The notes: generated from the letters alone by a model not told the origin. A stretch of DNA of 64,000 nucleotides from JABCPE02 sp963518955 (GCA_963518955.1 CAUQKI010000003.1:84869-148868); one strand, 5' to 3'; positions 33,037 to 42,295 are shown, numbered from the stretch's first letter. Program-made: numbers and translations.

Positions 33037-34426
33037 TAAACAAAAAACTTTAAAAGGAGAAGTTTCCCTATCAGGAATAGGTCTTCACACAGGGAAAGAA
33101 GTGACCCTAACCATTAAACCTGCTAAGGAAAATACAGGGTATGTGTTCGTAAGAACAGACTTAGAGGGAAATCCACAAATAGAAGCGGATGCTAACTATG
33201 TGGTTTCTACTGATAGAGGAACTACATTAGAAAAATCAGGAGTTAAAATCTACACATGTGAGCATGTTTTGGCGGCGTTAGTGGGAATGGATGTGGACAA
33301 TGCTATCTTGGAAATGAATAGTGCAGAACCTCCTATTATGGATGGTTCATCCAAGTTTTTTGTAGAAGTTATAGAGAAAGCAGGAGTGGTGGAGCAGGAG
33401 CAACCGAGAGAGTATTTTGCTGTTACAGAGGTTGTTAGTTTCACTGACCCACAGACTGGTTCTGAGATTACCATCATCCCAGCGGATACTTATGAAGTAA
33501 CTACGATGGTAGATTTTGGGACTAATGTTTTAGGAACTCAGAATGCTGTTTTAAAGAATATTTCTGATTTCAAAAATGAAATTTCTTCTGCTAGGACATT
33601 TAGTTTTTTACATGAATTAGAAATGCTTTTGGATGCAGGTCTAATCAAAGGTGGAGATATTTCTAATGCGATTGTTTATGTAGATAAAGAATTGACTTCT
33701 GAAACAGCTGAAAAACTTAAAAAAGCTTTTGGAAAAGATGATGTTTCCATTCAGCCAAATGGAGTTTTGAATAACTTGACTTTAAACTATCCAAACGAGG
33801 CAGCTCGTCATAAATTATTGGATGTTATCGGTGACTTGGCATTGACAGGAGTAAGATTAAAAGGAAAGGTAATTGCTAATAAACCAGGACATTACATAAA
33901 TACAGAGTTTGCTAAAAAACTAAATAAAATATACAAAGCTCAAAAGAAGAAAAATGTTCCAAATTTTGATTTGAGCAAAGAGCCTATTTATGATATCAAT
34001 GGCATTATGAGATTATTGCCGCACAGACCACCATTCTTGTTGATAGACAAGATTTTGGAGCTTTCTGATAATCATATCGTAGGGCTGAAAAATATCACAA
34101 TGAATGAACCGTTCTTTGTAGGACATTTCCCGAAAGAACCTGTGATGCCAGGAGTTTTACAGATAGAAGCAATGGCACAGATTGGGGGGATTTTGGTGCT
34201 GTCAAGTGTCCCAGACCCAGAGAACTATTCTACATATTTTGTGAAAATAGATAATGTTAAATTCAAAAAGAAAGTAATCCCAGGGGATACACTTGTCTTT
34301 AAATTAGAGTTGTTAGCTCCTATCCGTAGGGGAATAGTACACATGCAGGGGTATGGCTATGTAGGCGATAATGTAGTGGTGGAAGCAGAACTAATGGCTC
34401 AAGTAGCAAAAACAAAAATAGACTAA
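33029..34426 (+). CDS. lpxC: Bifunctional LpxC deacetylase / FabZ dehydratase
   Basis: 465-residue fusion of two enzymes that meet at the same hydroxyacyl pool. Residues 1-305 are the zinc deacetylase LpxC (first committed lipid A step), with H79, H261 and D265 (HKLLD) as zinc ligands. Residues 320-465 are the 3-hydroxyacyl-ACP dehydratase FabZ (MRLLPHRPPFLLID; H366 in GHFPKEPVMPGV and E380). The fusion is characteristic of Bacteroidota. It abuts lpxA with no gap and overlaps lpxD by 8 bp. Confidence 0.97.
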   Translation: MSDKQKTLKGEVSLSGIGLHTGKEVTLTIKPAKENTGYVFVRTDLEGNPQIEADANYVVSTDRGTTLEKSGVKIYTCEHVLAALVGMDVDNAILEMNSAEPPIMDGSSKFFVEVIEKAGVVEQEQPREYFAVTEVVSFTDPQTGSEITIIPADTYEVTTMVDFGTNVLGTQNAVLKNISDFKNEISSARTFSFLHELEMLLDAGLIKGGDISNAIVYVDKELTSETAEKLKKAFGKDDVSIQPNGVLNNLTLNYPNEAARHKLLDVIGDLALTGVRLKGKVIANKPGHYINTEFAKKLNKIYKAQKKKNVPNFDLSKEPIYDINGIMRLLPHRPPFLLIDKILELSDNHIVGLKNITMNEPFFVGHFPKEPVMPGVLQIEAMAQIGGILVLSSVPDPENYSTYFVKIDNVKFKKKVIPGDTLVFKLELLAPIRRGIVHMQGYGYVGDNVVVEAELMAQVAKTKID

Positions 34427-35233
34427 ATGATTCATCAGCTTACAGCAGTAGACCCAAGAGCGAAAATCGGACAAAATGTTACCGTAGACCCATTTACCAC
34501 TATAGCAGCGGATGTGGAAATAGGGGAAGGAACATGGATAGGCTCCAATGTTACCATTATGAATGGAGCAAGAATTGGTAAAAACTGCAGAATTTTTCCA
34601 GGAACTGTCATCGCTGCGATACCACAAGATTTGAAGTTTGATGGAGAGGAATCACAAGTTATCATTGGTGATAACACAACCATTAGAGAATGCGTAACGG
34701 TTAATAGAGGAACCAAGGCTTTAGGATATACTAAAATAGGAAATAATTGTCTAATCATGGCTACATCTCATATCGCTCATGACTGCGTTGTCGGTGATAA
34801 TGCCATTATAGTAAATGGATGCGCGATAGGTGGGCATGTGGAAATAGGCGATTATGCTATCATAGGTGGATTGAGTGCTGTGCATCAGTTCTCTAGAATA
34901 GGGAAACATGTAATCACAGCGGGAGGTTCTTTGGTTAGAAAAGATATCCCTCCTTATGTTAAAGTAGGAGGAGAGCCGCCTGTTTATGCAGGAATCAACT
35001 CTGTTGGACTGAGAAGAAGAGGAATTTCTAATGAGAAGATTTTAGAACTTCAGTCTATTTATAGAGTGATTTTCCAAATGGGGATGAATGTATCTCAGGC
35101 ATTGGCATATATAGAAAGAGAAGTGCTGTCTACACCAGAAAGAGATGAAATTGTACAATTTATACAATCATCTCAGAGAGGAATCATCAGAGGTGGTAGT
35201 ATGAAAAAAGAGGAAGAAGATAATCAAGATTAA
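34427..35233 (+). CDS. lpxA: UDP-GlcNAc O-acyltransferase LpxA
   Basis: First lipid A enzyme, transferring a 3-hydroxyacyl chain from ACP to UDP-GlcNAc. 268 residues made of hexapeptide repeats (left-handed beta-helix), with the catalytic His in NNCLIMATSHIAHDCVVGDN, GGHVEIGDYAIIGGLSAVHQF, and the C-terminal helical domain (GLRRRGISNEKILELQSIYRVIF). Starts on the base after the lpxC-fabZ stop. Confidence 0.97.
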   Translation: MIHQLTAVDPRAKIGQNVTVDPFTTIAADVEIGEGTWIGSNVTIMNGARIGKNCRIFPGTVIAAIPQDLKFDGEESQVIIGDNTTIRECVTVNRGTKALGYTKIGNNCLIMATSHIAHDCVVGDNAIIVNGCAIGGHVEIGDYAIIGGLSAVHQFSRIGKHVITAGGSLVRKDIPPYVKVGGEPPVYAGINSVGLRRRGISNEKILELQSIYRVIFQMGMNVSQALAYIEREVLSTPERDEIVQFIQSSQRGIIRGGSMKKEEEDNQD

Positions 35234-35253
35234 AAATAATTAGAATAAAAAAA

Positions 35254-35817
35254 ATGGCAACAACAGCTGATATTAGAAAAGGACTTTGTATAGAGTTTAA
35301 CCATGATATTTACAAGGTAATAGAATTCCTTCATGTAAAACCAGGGAAAGGTCCAGCTTTCGTAAGAACAAAATTAAAATCAGTAACAAATGGAAAAGTA
35401 TTAGACAATACTTTTTCTGCTGGTCATAAAATTGATGAAGTTAAAGTAATTACGCGTAAATTCCAGTATCTTTATGATGATGAGAATGGATATCATTTCA
35501 TGAACAATGAAGATTTTTCTCAAATCTATCTAAATAAAGAAATGATAGAAAATGCTCAGTTCATGAAGGCTGGAGAGGAAATTACAGTAATTTTGAAAGA
35601 ATCAGATGAAACGCCTCTTTCTGCTGAACTTCCTGCAACAGTATTTTTGGAAGTGACAGAAGCAGACCCAGGTGTGAAAGGAAACACAGCGACTAATGCC
35701 TTGAAAAACTGTATAGTAGAGACAGGTGCTAGAGTTTTGGTTCCGTTATTCATAGAACCAGGAGATAAGATTAAAGTAAATACAGAAGACGGCTCTTATT
35801 TAGAGAGAGTTAAATAA
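35254..35817 (+). CDS. efp: Translation elongation factor P
   Basis: Relieves ribosome stalling at polyproline. 187 residues and three beta-barrel domains. The tip loop reads VKPGKGPAFVRTKLKSV (around residues 29-45), with Lys at the usual modified position. The C-terminal signature is GTVKVNTEDGSYLERVK-like. Its presence inside the lipid A operon is a recurrent Bacteroidota arrangement. Confidence 0.96.
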   Translation: MATTADIRKGLCIEFNHDIYKVIEFLHVKPGKGPAFVRTKLKSVTNGKVLDNTFSAGHKIDEVKVITRKFQYLYDDENGYHFMNNEDFSQIYLNKEMIENAQFMKAGEEITVILKESDETPLSAELPATVFLEVTEADPGVKGNTATNALKNCIVETGARVLVPLFIEPGDKIKVNTEDGSYLERVK

Positions 35818-35832
35818 ATTTATATAACTACT

Positions 35833-36744
35833 ATGAAATTTCCTCAAGTCCAGACATTAAAGCAAATAGCAGAAATTATTGGTGCTAAATACATTGGTGT
35901 GGATGATTTTCCTATTTCTGGAACAAATGAAATTCATAGAGTAAAATCGGGAGAGATTGTTTTTGTAAATCATCCTAAATATTATGAAAAGGCTTTAAAT
36001 TCTGAGGCGACAGTTATCCTCATTGACAAAGAAGTTGATTGTCCAGAGGGAAAAGTTCTTTTGGTTTCGGATGACCCTTTTAGAGATTTTAATAAAATTA
36101 ATGCTCATTTTACTCCAATACAGACATTTAAAACTTGCGGAGAAAATGTAAAAATAGGGAAAAACAGCCAGGTTCATTCTTCTGTAGTCATAGGAAATGA
36201 TGTAGAGATAGGAGAGGAATGCATCATAATGCCAAATGTGGTGATAGGCGATAGAACCAAGATAGGAAATCGCTGTATTATCCAATCTGGGACAGTTCTT
36301 GGAGGAGATGCGTTTTATTACAGAAAACTGCCGACAGGCTATATCAAGATGCTTTCGGTAGGAAATGTAGTTTTGAAAGATGATGTGGAAATAGGAGCGA
36401 ACTGCACCATAGATAGAGGTGTTACAGACACTACAATCGTAGGAGAGGGAACGAAGATGGATAATCAAATCCAGATAGGGCATGATACTATCATAGGTAA
36501 GAGGTGTCTGATTGCTTCACAAGTTGGGATTGCAGGATGTTGTAATATAGGCGATGATGTTACGATCTGGGGGCAGGTAGGAGTTTCCTCGGATATTACA
36601 GTAGAAGATGGAGTGGTTATTTTGGCGACTTCAGGGGTTTCAAAAGATTTGAAAAAAGGTAAAACTTATTTCGGAGCACCTGCGGAGGAAGCCAAGGAAT
36701 ATTACAAAAAACAAGTAAAAATTTCTCGATTGATACAAGGATAA
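35833..36744 (+). CDS. Second LpxD-like hexapeptide acyltransferase
   Basis: 303-residue LpxD paralogue. An N-terminal domain (SGTNEIHRVKSGEIVFVNHPKYYEKALNSEATVILID) precedes hexapeptide repeats with GGDAFYYRKLPTGYIKMLSVGNVV and a His in IQIGHDTIIGKRC at the catalytic position. Identity to the first LpxD is only moderate, and GFGFQ of that enzyme is replaced by AFYYR. It may add a different acyl chain, or act on another UDP-amino sugar. Such a gene after efp is common in Bacteroidota; its role is not established. Confidence 0.85.
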   Translation: MKFPQVQTLKQIAEIIGAKYIGVDDFPISGTNEIHRVKSGEIVFVNHPKYYEKALNSEATVILIDKEVDCPEGKVLLVSDDPFRDFNKINAHFTPIQTFKTCGENVKIGKNSQVHSSVVIGNDVEIGEECIIMPNVVIGDRTKIGNRCIIQSGTVLGGDAFYYRKLPTGYIKMLSVGNVVLKDDVEIGANCTIDRGVTDTTIVGEGTKMDNQIQIGHDTIIGKRCLIASQVGIAGCCNIGDDVTIWGQVGVSSDITVEDGVVILATSGVSKDLKKGKTYFGAPAEEAKEYYKKQVKISRLIQG

Positions 36745-36755
36745 TAAAAAAATGT

Positions 36756-36763
36756 TACTTTTG
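36756..36763 (+). promoter_or_regulatory. -7 element of the outer membrane protein gene at 36.8 kb
   Basis: TACTTTTG at 36756-36763, with a TTG at 36730-36732 23 bp upstream, 46 bp before the ATG. Confidence 0.5.
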
Positions 36764-36809
36764 TACTTTGAATTAGAAAAATAAAATTGTTAAATAAAAA
36801 TAAAAAATT

Positions 36810-37439
36810 ATGAAAAAACTATTATTAGGAAGTTTTTTGGTGTTTTCAAGCCTTATGTCAGCACAGCTTTCTTTACAGTTGGAAAATACTAGAATAGGGG
36901 TGATAGGAGGACCTAACTATTCCAGAGTAAGAAATGCCCATAACCCTTCTGCAGCAAGATATTCATTCTATGGAGGGCTTTTAGCATTGATTCCATTAGA
37001 TTTTGAAAATCAGTTTTATATTCAGCCACAGGTAGAATATTTGTCAGCAGGTGAGAAAGGAGAAGGGTCTACAGTTTATGCGAACAACTATATCAGTGTT
37101 CCTATCTATTTTAAAGGATATTTTACAGAAGGAAGACATTCTTTATTCGCATTTGCAGGACCTAGATTTGCTTTCTTACTTAACCAAAAAGTTGAGAATC
37201 CATCTAGCCCTCTTTATGTGAAAGAAAAGATGGGTAAAGCAAGAGGTTTTGATTTTGCTTTATCAGGAGGTGTAGGATATAGTATAAATAGAAAATTCGA
37301 GATACTTGCTCGTTATGATTTCGGTTTATCTAGTGTTTATCCAGACCTTGTAGAATCTTGGACAGGAAACCCGAATGTATATAGAAAAAAATCTCAGCAT
37401 ATCTTGAGTGCAGGGGTAAGTTACATCTTTGGAGAATAA
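36810..37439 (+). CDS. Outer membrane beta-barrel protein (PorT/OmpA-barrel-like)
   Basis: 209 residues with a signal peptide (MKKLLLGSFLVFSSLMSAQ) and alternating strands typical of small outer-membrane barrels: IGVIGGPNYSRVRNA, FYIQPQVEYLSAGEKG, GFDFALSGGVGYSINRKFEILARYDFGLS and a terminal strand HILSAGVSYIFGE. It resembles the outer-membrane beta-barrel (PF13568) group to which PorT belongs. Assignment to PorT itself is not supported. It is a monocistronic unit. Confidence 0.8.
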   Translation: MKKLLLGSFLVFSSLMSAQLSLQLENTRIGVIGGPNYSRVRNAHNPSAARYSFYGGLLALIPLDFENQFYIQPQVEYLSAGEKGEGSTVYANNYISVPIYFKGYFTEGRHSLFAFAGPRFAFLLNQKVENPSSPLYVKEKMGKARGFDFALSGGVGYSINRKFEILARYDFGLSSVYPDLVESWTGNPNVYRKKSQHILSAGVSYIFGE

Positions 37440-37453
37440 TAAAAGATAAAAAT

Positions 37454-37490
37454 AAAAAAGCAACTCTATTAGGGTTGCTTTTTTGTTGTT
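37454..37490. terminator. Terminator between the barrel gene and the convergent discoidin-like gene
   Basis: An 11-bp perfect stem AAAAAAGCAAC/GTTGCTTTTTT (37454-37464 with 37474-37484), A-run before and T-run after, so functional in both directions. Confidence 0.85.
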
Positions 37491-37504
37491 TTTAAATGAG
37501 AAAA

Positions 37505-38209
37505 TTAGTGTACATCTATCCCATCGAAATATATTTCTGTAATCGCGGTGTCATTATATTTGCTTCCTTTGTAGACCTCTAAGATTTCAAATTTTAGAAT
37601 CAAATCTGTTCCGTTTTTATTGTGTCCAAGTGTTCCCACTGAGAAATATTGATCGGTTCGGCTATCTTTTAAGTTTAAAACTCCAAAAGGAACGCCATTT
37701 ACATAGAGTTTTAATTTTTTCACACGGTTGTTATTTTTCCATGTTTCCTCGGATTTCATATATCCATTAGAAATAATAATTTCCGTAATTCTAGGGCTGT
37801 CATTTTTGAAATAATATTCTAAATATTCGCCGATGCCCTCATCTTTTTTGCCTTCTACCCAAGCGGTTTTGTAGCTTAAATCATTTGCAAATTCGGCTTT
37901 GTAAGAATCTCCTAGTGAGGATGAGGCTTTTATTTTGTAATTTCCGCCGCCACAGTACCAGCTGCACCCGCCATCAATGATATCCCAAGCGTTTTCCACT
38001 ACTTCGCCGTATTTTTCAAGGAGGATATTTAGTTCTTTTTGTTCCGAAGCTGTGGGAGTTTTCTTTTGTAAAAGTTCATTTTGTCGGTTGATTTCCTTTT
38101 CTCTTTTTGCGCTGAGGTCAGGTTTTACTACTTTTTTAGGATAAAAATTTTTGATTTGGCTTTGTGCTGTCCCTCCGTAGAGTAGGGCAAGAATTAGTAA
38201 ATGTTTCAT
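37505..38209 (-). CDS. Exported protein with NADase-type glycan-binding (discoidin-like) domain
   Basis: 234 residues with a signal peptide (MKHLLILALLYGGTAQSQ). A linker with paired basic/Gln residues (SAKREKEINRQNELLQKKTP) precedes a C-terminal beta-sandwich. The sandwich shows the pattern 'aSSsLG..Y.a.f..D.s..TaWvEGk...GiGEyleyyF', ISNGYMK and NNRVKKLKLYVNG, matching the NADase-type glycan-binding domain seen in many Bacteroidota surface proteins. Probably binds carbohydrate at the cell surface. Ligand unknown. Lies 14 bp downstream of ruvB on the same strand. Confidence 0.7.
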   Translation of the reverse strand: MKHLLILALLYGGTAQSQIKNFYPKKVVKPDLSAKREKEINRQNELLQKKTPTASEQKELNILLEKYGEVVENAWDIIDGGCSWYCGGGNYKIKASSSLGDSYKAEFANDLSYKTAWVEGKKDEGIGEYLEYYFKNDSPRITEIIISNGYMKSEETWKNNNRVKKLKLYVNGVPFGVLNLKDSRTDQYFSVGTLGHNKNGTDLILKFEILEVYKGSKYNDTAITEIYFDGIDVH

Positions 38210-38223
38210 ATTTAATATATTGG

Positions 38224-39246
38224 TTAAAAAAGTTCGCCTAAATTTTTTGGTTGGGATGTGCCCAAATGTCGGTAGGCTTTTTCGGTAACTTCCCTTCCTC
38301 GCGGCGTTCGGATGATGAATCCTTCCTGAATGAGGTAGGGTTCATACACTTCTTCCAAGGTTTCAGCATTTTCTCCGATAGAAGTTGCCAGCGCGGATAT
38401 TCCTACAGGTTTCCCTTTGAAGTTTTCTATCATTACCCGCATGATTTTATTGTCCATATCATCAAGGCCATATTCATCGACATTGAGCGAGTTTAGGGCG
38501 AATTTAGCGATGTTAAGGTCAATCTCTCCATTGCCTTTTATCTCCGCAAAATCCCTCACTCTGCGGAGCAGGGCGTTGGCTATTCTCGGTGTTCCTCGGC
38601 TTCTTCGTGCGATTTCAAGGGCGGCATCTTCATAAATAGGAACGCCCAAAACCCTCGCGCTTCGTTCGATAATCATGCCCAAAAGCTCCACATTGTAGTA
38701 TTCCAATCGGCTCTGAATCCCAAATCTCGCCAGCATAGGCTTGGTAAGCATTCCGCTTCGGGTCGTCGCTCCGATTAGGGTAAATGGATTTAGCCCAATC
38801 TGAACGGAACGGGCATTAGGGCCTGTTTCGAGCATAATATCGATTTTAAAATCTTCCATCGCAGAATATAGATATTCCTCTACAATAGGTGACAAACGAT
38901 GAATTTCATCGATGAAAAGAACATCGTTTTCCTCCAAATTGGTTAAAATTCCTGCCAGACTGCCAGGTTTGTCCAGCACAGGGCCAGAGGTTACTTTGCA
39001 GTTTACGCCCAGTTCATTGGCAATGATATGCGAAAGCGTGGTTTTCCCAAGCCCAGGAGGCCCATGCAGAAGCGTGTGGTCTAATGCAGTTCCTCTGTTT
39101 TTGGCGGCAGCAACGAACACTTCTAGGTTGTCCAATGTTTTTCTCTGTCCTGCAAAATCTTTGAAAGTTTGTGGACGGATTTTTTCCTCTTGTGAAAGTT
39201 CTTCGGAGGAGTAATTTTCTTTATTTGGATGCAAAAAATCAGGCAT
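38224..39246 (-). CDS. ruvB: Holliday junction DNA helicase RuvB
   Basis: AAA+ motor of the RuvAB branch-migration complex. With start at ATG 39244-39246 (MPDFLHPN, the family's usual opening) the length is 340 residues. Motifs: Walker A (LHGPPGLGKTTLS, near residue 62), Walker B (VLFIDEIHRLSP), sensor-1 region (LIGATTRSGMLTKPMLARFG) and the C-terminal winged helix (YLIQEGFIIRTPRGREVTEKA). The Met 45 bases upstream is in frame but not conserved. Confidence 0.97.
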   Translation of the reverse strand: MPDFLHPNKENYSSEELSQEEKIRPQTFKDFAGQRKTLDNLEVFVAAAKNRGTALDHTLLHGPPGLGKTTLSHIIANELGVNCKVTSGPVLDKPGSLAGILTNLEENDVLFIDEIHRLSPIVEEYLYSAMEDFKIDIMLETGPNARSVQIGLNPFTLIGATTRSGMLTKPMLARFGIQSRLEYYNVELLGMIIERSARVLGVPIYEDAALEIARRSRGTPRIANALLRRVRDFAEIKGNGEIDLNIAKFALNSLNVDEYGLDDMDNKIMRVMIENFKGKPVGISALATSIGENAETLEEVYEPYLIQEGFIIRTPRGREVTEKAYRHLGTSQPKNLGELF

Positions 39247-39305
39247 TTCTAATCTATTTGAAAACCAAAGATAAAGATTTTTTTTGACCAATTGATAAAT
39301 TAAAT

Positions 39306-39327
39306 CATTGTTTAAATTTAAACAATG
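39306..39327. promoter_or_regulatory. Perfect 22-bp palindrome between ruvB and fadL
   Basis: The 22 bp read identically on both strands and contain TGTTTAAATTTAAACA at the centre. The core TGTTTAAATTTAAA recurs at 39421-39434, at the expected -33 position of the fadL promoter. A related dyad (TTGTTT...GAAATTC...AAACAA) lies at 39383-39402. This looks like a repeated operator, although A/T richness weakens the case. Confidence 0.45.
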
Positions 39328-39447
39328 TTGGATTTATTAAATTTAATTAGGTTTTAATTCTTTAATTTAAAGATGTTTAATATTGTTTTGAAATTCAAAC
39401 AAATATTGTTTTTGAAAAAATGTTTAAATTTAAAGAAATAATATTTT

Positions 39448-39455
39448 TATATTTG
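39448..39455 (+). promoter_or_regulatory. -7 element of the fadL-like gene
   Basis: TATATTTG lies 31 bp upstream of the ATG at 39487. The usual -33 TTG is absent and its place is taken by the repeated TGTTTAAATTTAAA element. Confidence 0.55.
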
Positions 39456-39486
39456 CACCTTCAAAATAAAAGTGAAAACGAGAAAT

Positions 39487-40719
39487 ATGAGAAAAATTTT
39501 GTTACCAATAACATTATTGGCGGGAACCTTAGTCTATGCGGGAGGGTTCAGAGTATCGCTACAAGGAGTGAAGCAGTTGGCTATGGCGCACACGAGTGCC
39601 CATGCAGAAGATGCGAGTGTAGCTTTTTTTAATCCAGCAGGGATGTCTTTTATTCCAAGTAAACTGAGTGTGGTAGCTGGTGGTTTTGGAGTGGCAAGTA
39701 AAGTGACATACCAAAATCTAGACACAGGAGAGGCTTATTCTACGGAAAATCCTTTGGGAACGCCTATCTATGCGGCTGTAGCATATAAGGTGGTGGATAA
39801 TGTTTCTGTGGGATTTAGTTTTACTACGCCTTTCGGAAGTACAGTTCAGTGGCCAGAAAAATGGACAGGAGATGAAATCGTAACTAAAATGAGCTTGAAG
39901 AGTTATTTCTTCCAACCTGCAGTTTCTGTGAAGATGACGGATTGGATGTCAGTGGGTCTGAGCTACATCTATGTGAGAGGACAAGTGAACTGGGATAAGA
40001 AACTCAATAAATTTAATGGCAGTCTAAATCTAAAAGACGATAAAGCAAATGGGCATGGTCTAGGATTGGGATTCTATTTTAGACCAACAGAAAAACTTGA
40101 TGTAAGTGTTGCATACCGTTCGCCTGTAATTGTGAAGGCTAATGATGGTGTTGTGAGTTTTAATGTATCTTCGGCATTGTATTCAGCGCTGAAAGTGGAT
40201 GCTAATGGTCAGGATAGATTCAAAGCGGAACTTCCATTAGTAGAAGAATACACGATAGGAGCGACATATAGAATCACTCCAAAATGGCAGGTTTCAGCGG
40301 ATTTTAACTATACAGGATGGTCTCGTTATGATGCTCTGACGCTTGATTTCGAAAATGCACTTATAGGAAATCAAAAAGATAAAACAGTATTAAAAAACCT
40401 TAAAAACTTTAAGAATACGCAGACTTGGCGTTTTGGAACGCAGTATCAGTTTACTGACATGATTGCTGGGCGTTTAGGATATTACTATGACCAGTCTCCA
40501 TATGAGGATAAGGATTTCATTCCAGAAACTCCATCTTTTGATAATAATGTGATAACGGCTGGTATTGGTCTGAAATTCAATAAATTTAATGTTGATATTT
40601 CTGGAGGATATGCATTTATGAAGAGAAGAAATAGTATGAATGATAATTTAGGATTTTATGGACAGTTGAAATCCAAAGCAGCATATTTCGGTCTAGGAAT
40701 TTCTTATAACCCTTTTTAA
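39487..40719 (+). CDS. OmpP1/FadL family outer membrane transporter
   Basis: Outer-membrane beta-barrel for hydrophobic substrates such as long-chain fatty acids. 410 residues from ATG 39487 (signal peptide MRKILLPITLLAGTLVYA); the longer frame begins with GTG and spoils the signal peptide. The FadL hatch signature QGVKQLAMAHTSAHAEDASVAFFNPAGMSFIP lies directly after the signal peptide, followed by barrel strands ending in GLGISYNPF. The next gene, an SGNH lipoprotein, follows after 9 bp, a conserved pairing in Flavobacteriia. Confidence 0.92.
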   Translation: MRKILLPITLLAGTLVYAGGFRVSLQGVKQLAMAHTSAHAEDASVAFFNPAGMSFIPSKLSVVAGGFGVASKVTYQNLDTGEAYSTENPLGTPIYAAVAYKVVDNVSVGFSFTTPFGSTVQWPEKWTGDEIVTKMSLKSYFFQPAVSVKMTDWMSVGLSYIYVRGQVNWDKKLNKFNGSLNLKDDKANGHGLGLGFYFRPTEKLDVSVAYRSPVIVKANDGVVSFNVSSALYSALKVDANGQDRFKAELPLVEEYTIGATYRITPKWQVSADFNYTGWSRYDALTLDFENALIGNQKDKTVLKNLKNFKNTQTWRFGTQYQFTDMIAGRLGYYYDQSPYEDKDFIPETPSFDNNVITAGIGLKFNKFNVDISGGYAFMKRRNSMNDNLGFYGQLKSKAAYFGLGISYNPF

Positions 40720-40728
40720 TTTGAAATC

Positions 40729-42237
40729 ATGAAAAAAGTATTTATATCATCAATGGCCGTTTTGGCTGTTTTGTCAGTTACAAGTTGTAAAACTGATTTT
40801 GAAACCGATGTAGCGGATATCGCGGTAACTAGCGGAGAAGCAGATTTTAGTAAATATGTAGCTCTTGGAAATTCCTTGACTTCTGGATATAGAGATGGGA
40901 CAGTGTATTTAGATGGGCAGCTGGAGTCTTATCCTGCGATGATTGCTGAACAGATGCAGAAAGCAGGAGGAGGAACTTTTACTCAGCCTTTGGTGCCTGA
41001 TAACATCGGTGGTTTCGCTAATATACCAGGGTTTAGAGGGAAATTAACTCTTCAAGTAGTGAATGGATCATTGACTCCAGTGTATTCTACGGCTGTTAGT
41101 ACATTAGATAGATTAACAGGAACATACAATAATATGGGAGTGCCTGGTGCTAAGTCTTTCCATTTGGTGGCGAATGGCTATGGTAACATGGCTGGGCTGG
41201 CGGCTGGAACAGCAAATCCGTATTTCGTGAGATTTGCGTCTTCTTCGACAGCGAGTGTTTTAGAGGATGCGATGGCTCAGAATCCTACATTTTTCTCTCT
41301 TTGGATAGGGAATAATGATGTGCTCTCTTATGCGACTTCAGGAGGGGTGGGAACGAACCAAACAGGGAACACCAATCCAAGAACATATTCTTCTAATGAC
41401 ATTACAGACCCTAATGTTTTAGCGGGGTCTATCAGAGCTGTTTTAGAAGGGATGAAATCAGTAGGGGCAACTAAAGGAGTGATAGCAAACATTCCGAATG
41501 TGACTTCTATTCCGTTCTTTACAACGGTTCCGTATAATGCTGCTCCATTGGATGAAGCTCATGCTGCTACCTATAATGCTGAGTTAGTAGGAAAATTAAA
41601 ACCTGTTTTGACTGCTTTAGGGCAAGGAGATAGATTGAAAACATTGGTAGTTGGGCAAAATCCATTATTAATAAAAGATGAAGATTTGACTGATTTATCA
41701 TCTCAAATCACGGCAGCTTTGACAAGAAATGGTGTTTCTGCTGCTGAGGCGACTTTTATTGGGACTACTTATGGACAGGCTCGTCACACTACAAGTGAAG
41801 ATTTGGTATTATTATCTACAAAACCTGTTATCAATACAGATGTAGCTAATGTTTCTGAGCCATTTAATAAATTAGGAATTACTTATCCTTTGGAAGATAA
41901 ACATGTATTGACGAAGTCAGAAGTGACGCAGGTTCAGACAGCCACGAATGCTTATAATACTCAAATAAAGGCTTTAGCAGAGGCTTACGGATTGGCTTTC
42001 GTAGATGCTAATGCTAAAATGGTAGAGCTGGGCAAAAACTCTGGAATTCAGTATAATGGAGTGAGCTATTCCACTACATTCGTTACAGGAGGTTCGTTTT
42101 CGCTGGATGGCGTACACCTTACAGGAAAAGGATATGCGGTGATTGCTAATGAATTTATCAAAGCTATCAATGCTAAGTATAAATCCAACTTACGCCAAGT
42201 GAATCCAAATAACTATTCGGGAGTAAAGTTTCCATAA
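40729..42237 (+). CDS. SGNH/GDSL hydrolase lipoprotein
   Basis: 502 residues with a lipoprotein signal (VLSVTSCKTD, lipobox Cys near residue 20). The GDSL-type blocks are present: I as ALGNSLTSGYRDG near residue 45, with Ser nucleophile and Asn in place of the Asp of GDSL; III as LWIGNNDVLSYA near 190; V as SLDGVHLTGKGY near 465 with the catalytic Asp/His. An outer-membrane or surface lipase/esterase. Coupling to the FadL-like porin suggests release and uptake of fatty acids, which is inference. Confidence 0.88.
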   Translation: MKKVFISSMAVLAVLSVTSCKTDFETDVADIAVTSGEADFSKYVALGNSLTSGYRDGTVYLDGQLESYPAMIAEQMQKAGGGTFTQPLVPDNIGGFANIPGFRGKLTLQVVNGSLTPVYSTAVSTLDRLTGTYNNMGVPGAKSFHLVANGYGNMAGLAAGTANPYFVRFASSSTASVLEDAMAQNPTFFSLWIGNNDVLSYATSGGVGTNQTGNTNPRTYSSNDITDPNVLAGSIRAVLEGMKSVGATKGVIANIPNVTSIPFFTTVPYNAAPLDEAHAATYNAELVGKLKPVLTALGQGDRLKTLVVGQNPLLIKDEDLTDLSSQITAALTRNGVSAAEATFIGTTYGQARHTTSEDLVLLSTKPVINTDVANVSEPFNKLGITYPLEDKHVLTKSEVTQVQTATNAYNTQIKALAEAYGLAFVDANAKMVELGKNSGIQYNGVSYSTTFVTGGSFSLDGVHLTGKGYAVIANEFIKAINAKYKSNLRQVNPNNYSGVKFP

Positions 42238-42256
42238 CTTTTTTATAAGTTAAATA

Positions 42257-42294
42257 AAAACCGCTTGATATTTTTCAAGTGGTTTTATTTTTTA
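42257..42294 (+). terminator. Terminator of the fadL-SGNH operon
   Basis: A 12-bp stem with wobble (42257-42268 with 42275-42286) followed by ATTTTTTA. Confidence 0.75.
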
Positions 42295-42295
42295 C

